Notes: a model not told the origin generated them from the letters alone. Shown: positions 19,458 through 27,041, counted from the stretch's first letter. The stretch is DNA of 32,190 nucleotides from DASYSL01 sp036003365 (GCA_036003365.1 DASYSL010000088.1:1-32190), one strand, 5' to 3'. Translations and numbers: made by a program.

Positions 19458-20224
19458 GCGGCCCCGCGAAGCCCGAAAATCTCGCCGCCGTGGTGCTGGC
19501 CGCCGGCGAGGGCAAGCGCATGAAGAGCGACCGCGCCAAGGTGATGGTCGAGGTGCGCGGCAAGGCGTTGCTCGGCCACGTGCTCGATCGCGTGCAGGCG
19601 CTCGGCATCGACAAGACGGTGGTCATCGTGGGCCATCGCCGCGAGCCCGTGATCGCCCTCACCGAGGCGCGCGGTGCTGCGGCCGCGGTGCAGGAGCAGC
19701 AGCTCGGCACCGGCCACGCATTCCGTCAGGCGGTGCCGGCGCTCGGCGACTTCCGCGGCACGGTGCTCGTCCTCTGCGGCGACACGCCGCTCCTCACCGT
19801 GGGCACGCTGGCCCGGCTCCTCGAGACGCATCGCCGCCGCGCGGCCGCGGCCACCGTGCTCTCGGCCGATCTCGCGGATCCCACAGGCTATGGCCGCGTG
19901 GTGCGCGACGCCGAAGGTGACATCGAGAAGATCGTGGAAGACAAGGACGCGACCCCGGCCGAGCGGTCCCTGCACGAGATCAACACCGCCATCTATGCGT
20001 TCGAGTACCCGGAGATCACCGAGGTGCTGGGGGAAATCCGGGCCGAGAACCGCCAGGGGGAGTATTATCTGACGGACGTGGTTTCGCTGTTGCGCGCGCG
20101 TGGGCGGCGCGTCGCCGTGCTCAAGACCGACGACCCGCGCGAGGCGGCGGGCATCAACACGGTCGAGCAGCTCCAAGAGGCCGAGGCCGCCTACGCGGCG
20201 CTGGCCGCCGAGGGACGGCTCTAG
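19454..20224 (+). CDS. GlmU-type nucleotidyltransferase, N-terminal domain only
   Basis: A 256-residue protein equivalent to the uridylyltransferase half of GlmU, which makes UDP-GlcNAc from UTP and GlcNAc-1-P. The nucleotide loop VVLAAGEGKRMKSDRAKVM is at 13-31. EQQLGTGHAFRQA, VLCGDTPLLT with the metal Asp, YGRVVRD, EINTAIYAFE and ENRQGEYYLTDVV follow the GlmU order. The left-handed beta-helix acetyltransferase domain is absent, so this is either a stand-alone UTP-sugar pyrophosphorylase or needs a separate acetyltransferase. Its stop TAG shares its last base with the next GTG. Confidence 0.88.
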   Translation: MSGPAKPENLAAVVLAAGEGKRMKSDRAKVMVEVRGKALLGHVLDRVQALGIDKTVVIVGHRREPVIALTEARGAAAAVQEQQLGTGHAFRQAVPALGDFRGTVLVLCGDTPLLTVGTLARLLETHRRRAAAATVLSADLADPTGYGRVVRDAEGDIEKIVEDKDATPAERSLHEINTAIYAFEYPEITEVLGEIRAENRQGEYYLTDVVSLLRARGRRVAVLKTDDPREAAGINTVEQLQEAEAAYAALAAEGRL

Positions 20225-20790
20225 TGGAGCGCATGTTCGCGGGCTGGCGCATGGCATACGTCAAGCGCGCCGCCAAGACGCGCGGCTGTCTCTTTTGCCG
20301 GCTGGTCAAGCCGGGCGACGATCGCGAGCGCTTCATCGTGGTGCGCCGGCCGCGCGCCTACCTGGTGCTCAACTCGTTCCCGTACAACTCGGGACACCTG
20401 ATGGTGGCCGTGAACCGCCACGTGGGCTCGCTCGAAGGACTCGACACGCGCGAGCGCGCCGACGTGTGGGATCTGGCGGCGCTGGGCGAGAGTCTGCTCG
20501 GCCGGGTGTACGGTCCCGAGGGCTTGAACCTCGGCATCAATCTGGGACGCGCCGCGGGCGCGGGCGTGGACGGCCACCTGCACGTGCACCTGGTGCCGCG
20601 CTGGAGCGGCGACACGAACTTCATGGTCACCGTGGGTGAGACCAAGGTGCTGCCCGAAGATCTCGACGACACGTACCGCCGGCTCACCGAGGCGCTGAAG
20701 AAAGATGGCCGCCAGCCGGGTGCGCCGGCTCGCCGCCCCGGGCGCCGGACGCGCCGGACGCGCGCGACGCGCGTGAGCCGCAGCCGCTAG
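20224..20790 (+). CDS. HIT-family hydrolase, Ap4A phosphorylase-like
   Basis: A 188-residue histidine-triad protein. The opening (ERMFAGWRMAYV, then GCLFC at 21-25) is the typical start of the bacterial Ap4A-phosphorylase-like HIT group, with the two Cys possibly binding zinc. NSFPYNSGHLMVAVNRHV lies mid-domain. The triad H118-x-H120-x-H122 is in GHLHVHLVPRWSGDTNFM; H120 is the expected nucleophile. It probably cleaves dinucleoside polyphosphates or a nucleotide-linked metabolite. An ATG at 20233 would drop three residues. The last 35 residues are Arg/Pro-rich and low complexity. Confidence 0.9.
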   Translation: MERMFAGWRMAYVKRAAKTRGCLFCRLVKPGDDRERFIVVRRPRAYLVLNSFPYNSGHLMVAVNRHVGSLEGLDTRERADVWDLAALGESLLGRVYGPEGLNLGINLGRAAGAGVDGHLHVHLVPRWSGDTNFMVTVGETKVLPEDLDDTYRRLTEALKKDGRQPGAPARRPGRRTRRTRATRVSRSR

Positions 20791-21321
20791 ATGGCGCGCG
20801 CCCGAGGCAAGCCGCGACGGCCGCCGGGGCGCGGGGAGGCTCCGTCGCGCGGGCTCGGCATCGCCATCGCGCTCACCGCAATGGCGGTCGGGGTGCTCGG
20901 ACTGTCGGCGTTGTGGGGCCGCGACAAGCGCGCGCCCGAGCCGCCGGGCTCCGAGAGTGTGGGCAGTACCGCGGCCACGGCGACGCCGGGAACCAAGCCC
21001 GCCGCCGCACCCGTCCAGGCGCACGCGGCCAAGGGCATCCGGGTCGAGGTGCTGAACGGCAGCGGGCAGGAAGGTGTGGGGGGAAAGGTGGCGGCGGTGC
21101 TGCGCGACGGCGGGTTCCAGGTGGTGAGCGTGCGCAACGCCGACCGCTTCGATTATCCGCGCACGCTGGTGGCGGCGCGTGGCGCAGACGTGGGGCGTGC
21201 CCAGGCCGTGGCGCACAAGCTCGACGGCTCGCAGATCATCCGTCAGCGGGCCCCGGTGGACTGGGATGTGACGGTTGTCGTAGGAAGGGACCAGGCGCGG
21301 GCGCTCGCGGACAAGCCGTAG
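20791..21321 (+). CDS. Membrane-anchored LytR_C domain protein
   Basis: A 176-residue protein with a basic cytoplasmic start, one membrane helix (about 23-41), a Pro/Ala/Thr-rich linker, and a C-terminal LytR_C domain: GIRVEVLNGSGQEGVGGKVAAVLRDGGFQVV, then NADRFDYPRTLV. LytR_C domains sit outside the membrane and often accompany cell-wall transferases, but no LCP catalytic domain is present here, so its role is not known. It starts directly after the HIT-gene stop without a ribosome site, suggesting coupled translation. Confidence 0.82.
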   Translation: MARARGKPRRPPGRGEAPSRGLGIAIALTAMAVGVLGLSALWGRDKRAPEPPGSESVGSTAATATPGTKPAAAPVQAHAAKGIRVEVLNGSGQEGVGGKVAAVLRDGGFQVVSVRNADRFDYPRTLVAARGADVGRAQAVAHKLDGSQIIRQRAPVDWDVTVVVGRDQARALADKP

Positions 21322-21350
21322 CGCGCCCCGCCGATCGAGAGGAGAAAGAC

Positions 21351-21602
21351 ATGCCGCAGCTCGGAATGGGTGAGCTGATCATCATCTTCCTGGTCGTGCT
21401 GCTGCTCTTCGGGGCGAATCAGATTCCGAAGGTGGCCAAGGGAATGGGCGAGGGGATTCGCGAGTTCAAGAAAGCGGCGCGCGACCTGTCGCAGGACGAG
21501 AAGCCAGCCACGCCGGCCACCTCGGTCGCACCGGCCGCGCCGGTCACCACTCCGCCGCAGGCCCAGGCCGGCGCCGAGGAGCCCCCGAAGCCGATCTCGT
21601 AA
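21351..21602 (+). CDS. tatA: Sec-independent protein translocase TatA
   Basis: The pore-forming Tat subunit. It has 83 residues. The N-terminal membrane helix is GMGELIIIFLVVLLLFG, followed at the hinge by the invariant F-G and an amphipathic helix IPKVAKGMGEGIREFKKAARDL. A Pro/Ala/Thr-rich acidic tail ends the protein. AGAGGAG lies about 8 nt before the ATG. It is the last gene of the folB operon and converges on the PpiD-like gene. The lack of a Pro in the usual F-G-P hinge position (here F-G-A-N) is common in TatA/E relatives. No separate TatB is seen. Confidence 0.93.
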   Translation: MPQLGMGELIIIFLVVLLLFGANQIPKVAKGMGEGIREFKKAARDLSQDEKPATPATSVAPAAPVTTPPQAQAGAEEPPKPIS

Positions 21603-21668
21603 GCCGCCGCTTCTCGGGATCTCGCGCCGCGACGCTTCAGGCGGAAGCGGCTGGAGCTCCCTGCCGCG

Positions 21669-23486
21669 TCATTGCGGCTCGAGGATGTCGCCGCGGTTGT
21701 CGGCCACCTTGGCGCCGTCGCGCAGGCCGTCGAGCCACGCTTGGAAGGTGCGGTTCTGGCGCAGCGACAGCAGGTTCTGCGACACCGCCGTCTTGAGCGA
21801 GTCGAACTTGGCGATGGGCGCCGGCTCGAGGCCGTTCTTGCGCAAGAGAACGACGTCCATCATCGACTGCACCGGCCCGCCCACCTGACCGATCGGCAAG
21901 CCGAACGCCAGCCCGATGGCCCGCGGATTACCGGCGAGCGAGCCCGCCGGATTGTTGCGCGTGAACGGCGGCGGCGTTTCGACCACCGCGGCACCCTCGG
22001 CCCGGGCCGCGTCCTCGAACGGCTTCCCGGCGCGAATCGCCGCCGCCGCGCGCTCGGCCGCCGCCATCGGCGCCTTGAGCCGCTCCTCGAGCTCCATCGC
22101 GCCGCGCACCTGCGGGCGCGCCGCGTCGAACGGGCGCGGACCCGCCGCCAGCTTGTCCTTCACCTGCAGGATCGCCCAGTCGCTGTCGAGGTCGTACACC
22201 GGGCTCAGCGTGCCCTTGTCGGCGAGCAGCGCGAACTGCTGCGCCTGCGGAATCGCGAACAGCGCCGGCACCATCATCTGCAGGCTGAACCACTCCGTGG
22301 TCTGCGCTGCCACGCCCATCTTGGCCGCTGCCGCCGCCAAACCGCCGTGCGCCGCCTCGTCACGCAGCTTGCGCAGCTTGGCCATGTCGGCCTGCTTGGC
22401 CTCGTCGGAGGGGCGGATCGCGAGCACGATCTGGCTGGCCCGGAAGGCGGGCTCGCCCTGCTCGTCGGGCACGCGTTTCACTTTGAGGATGTAGTACTTA
22501 TTGCCCTGCAGCTTGGGGTCGAGCACGGTCGAATCGCGCAAGCCCGCGATTCTCGCCTTCATCTCCCCGGTGACCTGCGAGAGCCGGATGTTCTGGCCCA
22601 GATCGCCGCCGTTCGACGCCGAGGGATCCTCGGACTGGTCGCGCGCCACCTGCGCGAAATCGGCCCCGGCCCGGATCTGGGCCACGATCGCCTTGGCTCG
22701 GTCGGCGGCCGCCGCCTGATCGGCCGGGCTCACCGTCTTGGGAATGCGCGCCACCACCGCCTGGGCCTGCGCCGGCCCCGAGAAACGGGCCTTGTGCGCC
22801 TCGTAGTAGGAGCGCAGGGCGGCGTCGGTGAACTTGGTGGTATCGATCGGGCCCTGGAACGGCGTCCAGCGCGCCAGGGTCACGATCGCGCGCTCGAACT
22901 GGTCGAGGAAGGCCTGGCGCAGCTCGGGCTCGGAGAACTTGGCGGTGGAGAGAAGGTTCGACTCGAGCTTCTGGCCGGGAAGCATGCGCCGCATCTCGTC
23001 TTCGAGCGGCGCCCAGTTCACGCTCGGATCGGAGAGCGCCGACTGGTACTTGCGCGGGTCGAACTGGCCGTTGGTCTGGAAGGCCTGCTGCGAGCGCACC
23101 CATGGCGGGGGCGTGTTGCGGACCGCGAACAGGACCTCGTCGTCGCTCGCCTTGTAGCCCTGCCGCTTGGCCTCGTCGAGGATGGCCGTCTCGGTCACCA
23201 GCTGGGCCCAGGCCTGCTCCTTCATCATCTCGAGGTCCCGGCCCTGCGGGTCGCGATTGTACTGGGCCCGGTAGGTGGTCTCGATCTGGTTGTAGGTGCG
23301 GTCGTAGTCGGCCACCGTGATCGGCTTGCCGTTGACCGTGCCGAGCACCGCCGACTGCGAGGTGCGCTTGCCGCTCACCAGGTTGGGGGCGACCGAGAAG
23401 CCGATGATGAAGGTCACGGCCGTGCCGAAGATGATGAGCCACCAGATGACCGCCGTGCGGCGGCTTCCGCGCAGGAATTTCAGCAT
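21669..23486 (-). CDS. PpiD/SurA-like membrane-anchored peptidyl-prolyl isomerase
   Basis: A 605-residue periplasmic folding factor tethered by one helix (about 11-33, after a short basic start). A SurA_N-like chaperone region follows (VNGKPITVADYDRTYNQIE, then QLVTETAILDEAKRQGYKASDDEV). The parvulin domain lies at about 235-345 with GADFAQVARDQSEDPSASNGGDLGQN as signature and KYYILKVKRV as its last strand. A second, degenerate PPIase-like half continues to the C-terminus, as in PpiD. The ATG at 23486 has AGGAG about 9 nt upstream; the frame stays open to 23807, but that extension lies beyond the promoter and is rejected. It is divergent from the histidine kinase. The last residues reach the convergent tatA end. 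Confidence 0.88.
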   Translation of the reverse strand: MLKFLRGSRRTAVIWWLIIFGTAVTFIIGFSVAPNLVSGKRTSQSAVLGTVNGKPITVADYDRTYNQIETTYRAQYNRDPQGRDLEMMKEQAWAQLVTETAILDEAKRQGYKASDDEVLFAVRNTPPPWVRSQQAFQTNGQFDPRKYQSALSDPSVNWAPLEDEMRRMLPGQKLESNLLSTAKFSEPELRQAFLDQFERAIVTLARWTPFQGPIDTTKFTDAALRSYYEAHKARFSGPAQAQAVVARIPKTVSPADQAAAADRAKAIVAQIRAGADFAQVARDQSEDPSASNGGDLGQNIRLSQVTGEMKARIAGLRDSTVLDPKLQGNKYYILKVKRVPDEQGEPAFRASQIVLAIRPSDEAKQADMAKLRKLRDEAAHGGLAAAAAKMGVAAQTTEWFSLQMMVPALFAIPQAQQFALLADKGTLSPVYDLDSDWAILQVKDKLAAGPRPFDAARPQVRGAMELEERLKAPMAAAERAAAAIRAGKPFEDAARAEGAAVVETPPPFTRNNPAGSLAGNPRAIGLAFGLPIGQVGGPVQSMMDVVLLRKNGLEPAPIAKFDSLKTAVSQNLLSLRQNRTFQAWLDGLRDGAKVADNRGDILEPQ

Positions 23487-23545
23487 GAGCGAGTGCTCCT
23501 GGATGGACCGAGAAGGACGAGGACTCGAAGGTTTCCTTGGGAGCG

Positions 23546-23575
23546 ACTCTATCATCCGCTCTTTCGCGCCCACAA
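23546..23575 (-). promoter_or_regulatory. Promoter of the PpiD-like gene
   Basis: On the minus strand TTGTGG (23575-23570), an 18-nt spacer and TAGAGT (23551-23546) precede the ATG by about 60 nt. Confidence 0.5.
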
Positions 23576-23588
23576 GACGCCGGAATCC

Positions 23589-23616
23589 TTGACCGAGCCG
23601 CGAAGTCGAGTAGATT
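23589..23616 (+). promoter_or_regulatory. Promoter of the histidine kinase/NtrC operon
   Basis: TTGACC (23589-23594), a 16-nt spacer and TAGATT (23611-23616). It is divergent from the PpiD promoter, whose -35 ends 14 nt away, so the two could interfere. Confidence 0.6.
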
Positions 23617-23643
23617 GATTTCGTGCACGCGTCGTGCGCATGC

Positions 23644-23662
23644 GGCCGCGAGTCGCGCGGCC
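23644..23662 (+). promoter_or_regulatory. GC hairpin in the histidine kinase leader
   Basis: GGCCGCG (23644-23650) pairs with CGCGGCC (23656-23662) around a 5-nt loop, just before the ribosome site AGGAG. There is no T-run, so it is not a terminator. Confidence 0.4.
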
Positions 23663-23685
23663 GAGCCAGGAGCACGTAGAACTTC

Positions 23686-24789
23686 ATGCCTCCCAAGACC
23701 GCCGGCGAAGAGGCCGCAGCCCCCGATCTCGCCATTCCGGTCTCCGGCCATGTGCTGGATGCCCTGGAGCAGGCTGTGCTGGCGCTGGACCGTGAGCGCC
23801 GCATCACCTACGCCAACCGCCGCTGCGAGGAGCTTCTCGGCACGCCGCCCGAGGACCTCATCGGACTGCCGGCCACGCGCGTCTTCACCGGGCTCGACGC
23901 CAAGTGGCTGCGTGGCGAGTCGCGTCAGGCGCGCGAGTTCCGCATCGAGACCGAGGGCCGCGCCGCCACCCTCAAGGTGGAGGCGTTTCCGCTGCGCGGC
24001 GAGAACGGCTCCCTCTCCGGCCACGTGCTGGTGGCCGACTCGGTGGCCGAGACCGAGGGCGGCGAGTTCCAGAAGAAGATCGACCGCCTGGTCTCCCTGG
24101 GCGAGCTCAGCGCCTACGTGGCGCACGAGATCCGCAATCCGCTCACCGGCATCCGCACCACCGTCCAGTTCGTGTCCTCGCGGCTCAAGCCTTCGGACAG
24201 CCGGCGCGAGGACCTGGACGACGTCATCAAGGAGCTGGACCGGATCGAGCAGATCATCACCGGCCTCCTGCTCTTCGCCCGCCCCCAGTCCGGGCGCCCG
24301 GTGCTCTCCGACCTCCAGGCCATCGCCGACAAGACGCTCGACAACCTGGAGCTGCAGCTCGAGGCGGCGGGGGTGACGGCGGTGAAGGACTACGTCGACG
24401 ACGCGCCGCTTGTGTGGGTCGATCCCGATCTCGTGCAGCAGGTCTTTCTCAATCTTTGCCTGAACGCGCTCCAGGCCATGCCCGAGGGTGGCACCCTCAC
24501 GGTGTCGACCGCGGTGCGCCGGCCGCGCACGCGCAAGCACTTCATCGACCTGTCGTTCTCGGACACCGGCCAGGGCATCGCCAAGGAGAACATGGAGAAG
24601 ATCTTCGACCCCTTCTTCACCACGCGCTCGATGGGCACGGGCCTCGGGCTCCCGATCTCGCTCGAGATCGTGCGCGACCATGGCGGCATCATGACCGTGA
24701 AGAACAACTCCGCCGGCGGAGCCACCTTCCGCGTCTCCTTCCCGCTTCCGGTCGAGACGCCGTCGCCCGAGCCCGCGGAAGAGAAGTAG
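23686..24789 (+). CDS. PAS-domain sensor histidine kinase, NtrB-like
   Basis: A 367-residue soluble kinase with no membrane segment, so it should sense a cytoplasmic signal. A PAS domain covers about 20-120 (ALEQAVLALDRERRITYANRRCEELLG). HisKA follows, with the phospho-acceptor H147 in AYVAHEIRNPLTGIR. The HATPase_c domain has an N box (NLCLNALQAMPEGG), G1 (DTGQGI), F box (FDPFFTT) and G2 (GTGLGLPIS). This order matches NtrB-type kinases that act on sigma-54 activators, and the NtrC-like gene follows after 4 nt. What the PAS domain binds is not evident. AGGAG lies about 13 nt before the ATG. Confidence 0.93.
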   Translation: MPPKTAGEEAAAPDLAIPVSGHVLDALEQAVLALDRERRITYANRRCEELLGTPPEDLIGLPATRVFTGLDAKWLRGESRQAREFRIETEGRAATLKVEAFPLRGENGSLSGHVLVADSVAETEGGEFQKKIDRLVSLGELSAYVAHEIRNPLTGIRTTVQFVSSRLKPSDSRREDLDDVIKELDRIEQIITGLLLFARPQSGRPVLSDLQAIADKTLDNLELQLEAAGVTAVKDYVDDAPLVWVDPDLVQQVFLNLCLNALQAMPEGGTLTVSTAVRRPRTRKHFIDLSFSDTGQGIAKENMEKIFDPFFTTRSMGTGLGLPISLEIVRDHGGIMTVKNNSAGGATFRVSFPLPVETPSPEPAEEK

Positions 24790-24793
24790 GCCG

Positions 24794-26203
24794 ATGAAGG
24801 CCACGGTCGTCGTCATCGACGACGAGCTGCTCATCCGCAAATCGCTCACCAAGGTGCTCAAGGCGCGCGGCTATCGCGTGGAGTCGGCGCCCACGGGTGC
24901 GGCCGGCCTGGCCATGGCGCGCGAGCTGCGCCCGCAGGTCGCCATCCTCGACATGCGGCTCCCCGACACCAACGGCCTCGCCGTGCTGCGCGAGATGCGC
25001 GGCGTCGCCCCCGACACCCAGGTGGTGGTGATCACCGCCTACGGCGACGTCGAGTCCGCGGTCGAGGCCATGAAGCTCGGGGCCTCGGACTTCGTCCGCA
25101 AGCCCTACGAGATGGAGGACATCGTGCTCGCCGTGCAGGCGGCCGAGCAGACGTTCGCGCGCGAGAACGAGCTCGACGCCTTCCGCCGTGGCCAGCAGGA
25201 CCACTTCCGGGGCAGCGAGATCCTGGGCGACAGCCCGGCCATGCACGAGGTGCGGCAGCTGATCGCCAAGGTGGCGGCCTCGGAGGCCACCACGGTCCTC
25301 ATCCAGGGCGAGTCGGGGACCGGCAAGGAGCTGGTGGCGCGGGCCATCCACGACCAGAGCGACCGGCGCGACTTCCCGTTGGTCGAGGTCAACTGCTCGC
25401 AGTTCCAGGAGTCGCTCCTCAACAACGAGCTGTTCGGGCACGAGCGCGGGGCCTTCACCGACGCCCGCGAGGTGAAGAAGGGGCTGGTGGAAGTGTGCGA
25501 GAACGGCACCCTCTTCCTGGACGAAGTCGGGGAGATGCCGCTCGGCACCCAGGCCATGCTCCTGCGCTTCATCGACTCGCGCCAGTTCAAGCGCGTGGGC
25601 GGGACACAGACGCTGCAGGCCAACCTGCGCATCGTCACCGCCACCAACAAGCGCTTGGACGACGAGGTCGAGCGCGGCCGCTTTCGCGAGGATCTCTTCT
25701 ACCGGCTCCAGGTGGTGAGCATCCACCTGCCGCCCTTGCGCGAGCGCGGCGACGACGTCCTCATCCTGGCGCGCGACTTCCTGCGCGAGATGAACATCCG
25801 CTTCAAGAAGAGCTTCCGTGGCATCTCCGAGGAGGCCGAGTCGCTGCTCGCGAGCTACAGCTGGCCGGGCAATGTGCGGCAGCTGCGCAACGTGCTCGAG
25901 CGCGCCGTACTGCTCGAGGACGGTGACATGCTGGTCGCCGAGCATCTGCCGCCCGAGGTGGCCGGCGATCGCCCACGCAGCGCGAGCGCGGCGCGCGAGC
26001 CGGCGGGCTATCAGACGCTGGCGCAGATCGAGGAGCAGCACATCCGAGAAGTGCTGCGCATGACCGAGGGCAACAAATCGCGTGCGGCGCGCATTCTCGG
26101 CATCGCGCGCCCGACGCTGATCGAGAAGATCAAGCGCATGGAAGGTCCGGATGTAAGAGAAGGTGACATGTCAAAAAACCGAACGACCTTCCTAAGTGAT
26201 TGA
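24794..26203 (+). CDS. NtrC-family sigma-54 transcriptional activator
   Basis: A 469-residue response regulator. The receiver has D9/D10, phospho-acceptor D53, T81 and K103. The AAA+ domain has Walker A GESGTGKE (172-179), the sigma-54 contact loop, Walker B GTLFLDEVGEM (238-248), REDLFYRLQVVSIHLPPLRER and WPGNVRQLRN. A Fis-type helix-turn-helix is near 420-455 (LRMTEGNKSRAARILGIARPTLIEKIKRM region). The contact loop reads GAFTDA (219-224) instead of the usual GAFTGA. The final 19 residues after the HTH are a short polar tail in locally AT-richer DNA. It is co-transcribed with the upstream kinase, its likely phosphodonor. A -24/-12 promoter lies 190 nt after its stop and is an obvious candidate target. 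Confidence 0.95.
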   Translation: MKATVVVIDDELLIRKSLTKVLKARGYRVESAPTGAAGLAMARELRPQVAILDMRLPDTNGLAVLREMRGVAPDTQVVVITAYGDVESAVEAMKLGASDFVRKPYEMEDIVLAVQAAEQTFARENELDAFRRGQQDHFRGSEILGDSPAMHEVRQLIAKVAASEATTVLIQGESGTGKELVARAIHDQSDRRDFPLVEVNCSQFQESLLNNELFGHERGAFTDAREVKKGLVEVCENGTLFLDEVGEMPLGTQAMLLRFIDSRQFKRVGGTQTLQANLRIVTATNKRLDDEVERGRFREDLFYRLQVVSIHLPPLRERGDDVLILARDFLREMNIRFKKSFRGISEEAESLLASYSWPGNVRQLRNVLERAVLLEDGDMLVAEHLPPEVAGDRPRSASAAREPAGYQTLAQIEEQHIREVLRMTEGNKSRAARILGIARPTLIEKIKRMEGPDVREGDMSKNRTTFLSD

Positions 26204-26393
26204 TTAGGCTGTATTTCTATCGTAAACCACGGTCGCCTGTCTCGTTTCCTTACAGCTAATCTCCGTCCTCCCTGCGCGCTCCTCTCGTCCAGCGCGCGGA
26301 AATTTGGCCCCGCGAGAACTCGAAAATCGTAAGTCGCATTCCCGCATCTACTTGACTCCGTAAGGTTTTCGACACTCCGCGCTAAGTGCGTGC
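26204..26393 (+). other. Gene-free region upstream of the sigma-54 promoter, possible activator sites
   Basis: This stretch is clearly less GC-rich than the surrounding genes and has no credible ORF. TCGAAAA (26320-26326) and TTTTCGA (26366-26372) form an inverted repeat 39 nt apart, upstream of the -24 box. NtrC-type activators usually bind such regions 80-150 nt before the start site, but which bases are bound cannot be told. No terminator with a T-run is visible after the activator gene. Confidence 0.35.
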
Positions 26394-26409
26394 TGGCACG
26401 GTAGGTGCA
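26394..26409 (+). promoter_or_regulatory. Sigma-54 (-24/-12) promoter
   Basis: TGGCACG (26394-26400), four bases, then GTGCA (26405-26409). GG and GC have the exact spacing of the TGGCACG-N4-TTGCA consensus, with one mismatch in the -12 box. Start of transcription would be near 26420, about 20 nt before the response-regulator GTG. The upstream neighbour encodes a sigma-54 activator. Confidence 0.75.
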
Positions 26410-26440
26410 TTGCCTGACGTGCCGATGAGAGGGAGGAGTT

Positions 26441-26884
26441 GTGTCCAAGCGTGTGTTGGTCATCGAGGACGAGGTCTTGCTGCGCCGCACGCTGACCAGC
26501 GCCTTCCGCGAAGCAGGCTACGACGCGCTGCTCGCGGGATCCGCTGAGGAAGCCGAAGCGCATCTGTTTCCTGATGTGGCGGTCGATCTGGTCGTGCTCG
26601 ACAACCGGCTGCCGGGTGCCCACGGAGTGGGACTCCTGCGGAGGCTCCGCGCCAGTGGCTCGGCGGTGCCGGCGATCTTGATGACGGCCTTCGACCAGGC
26701 GGAGACCCGGAGGGCCGCCGAGGAGTGGGCGAACGGCTACGTGGTCAAGCCGTTCGACCTGGCAAGGATGCTGAGTGAGGTGCGCCGGCTGGTGGGGGCT
26801 TCGGAGCCCGAGCCGGTGCTCGAAACCACGATTCCGCGGCCCACTGCGGCCGCCGACCCGATCCACGAGAGCCCGAGGAGGTGA
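26441..26884 (+). CDS. Receiver-only response regulator
   Basis: A 147-residue protein with a complete CheY-like receiver and no output domain. Acidic pocket D10-E11 follows VLVIED; phospho-acceptor D54 is in VVLDNRLPG; T82 is in MTAFD; K103 is in VVKPFDL. The last 35 residues are a Pro/Glu-rich tail. The GTG start has GGGAGGAG (26431-26438) immediately upstream, an excellent site. It is the first gene behind the sigma-54 promoter, so it is probably made when the neighbouring activator is phosphorylated. It could act as a phosphate sink or feed back on the kinase; both are inference. Its stop lies inside the ribosome site of the next small gene. Confidence 0.9.
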   Translation: MSKRVLVIEDEVLLRRTLTSAFREAGYDALLAGSAEEAEAHLFPDVAVDLVVLDNRLPGAHGVGLLRRLRASGSAVPAILMTAFDQAETRRAAEEWANGYVVKPFDLARMLSEVRRLVGASEPEPVLETTIPRPTAAADPIHESPRR

Positions 26885-26891
26885 TCGGAGC

Positions 26892-26972
26892 ATGGCCATG
26901 AAGAAGAAGGGCGCCAAGAAGGCAGCGAAGAAGTCGACCAAGAAGAAGGCGGCGTCGAAGAAGAAGAAGTAA
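26892..26972 (+). CDS. 26-residue lysine-rich basic peptide
   Basis: A very short gene: 14 of 26 residues are Lys, the rest mostly Ala, Ser, Thr and Gly, in K-K-A-A-K-K type runs that resemble the tails of histone H1-like bacterial proteins. The case for translation is its ribosome site. AGGAGGTGATC (26876-26886) matches the anti-Shine-Dalgarno of 16S rRNA over 11 bases and sits about 10 nt before the ATG when measured from GGAGG. The site overlaps the stop of the response regulator, so the two are in one transcript. Such a peptide would bind nucleic acid or anionic polymers; function is unknown. A second in-frame ATG lies two codons on. Confidence 0.65.
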   Translation: MAMKKKGAKKAAKKSTKKKAASKKKK

Positions 26973-27002
26973 CTTCGCGCAGCTGGACCTGGCACGTCCG
27001 CA

Positions 27003-27041
27003 GGGGATTGGCAGGCGGTACGATTCCGCTTGCCAGTCCCC
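27003..27041 (+). terminator. Strong 16-bp stem-loop after the lysine-rich gene
   Basis: Arms 27003-27018 and 27026-27041 pair at all 16 positions (two G-U), with a 7-nt loop TACGATT. No T-run follows, only GATTCGTG. It may end or protect the sigma-54 transcript, or belong to the leader of the downstream decarboxylase gene. Confidence 0.5.

Noticed and set aside
21603..21668. Terminator between the convergent tatA and PpiD-like genes
   Set aside because: Short stems exist (CGCTTC/GAAGCG, 21633-21649), but there is no T-run on either strand.
21672..23618. 648-codon plus-strand frame opposite the PpiD-like gene
   Set aside because: The minus-strand product has a membrane anchor and a parvulin domain; this frame is low-complexity Arg/Leu/His.
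22498..24861. 787-codon minus-strand frame across the PpiD-like gene and the histidine kinase
   Set aside because: It crosses two strongly supported genes and their promoters and shows no recognisable domain.
26990..27004. Second TGGCACG, possible sigma-54 site
   Set aside because: The -12 GC is absent at the required distance (bases 27003-27004 are GG).
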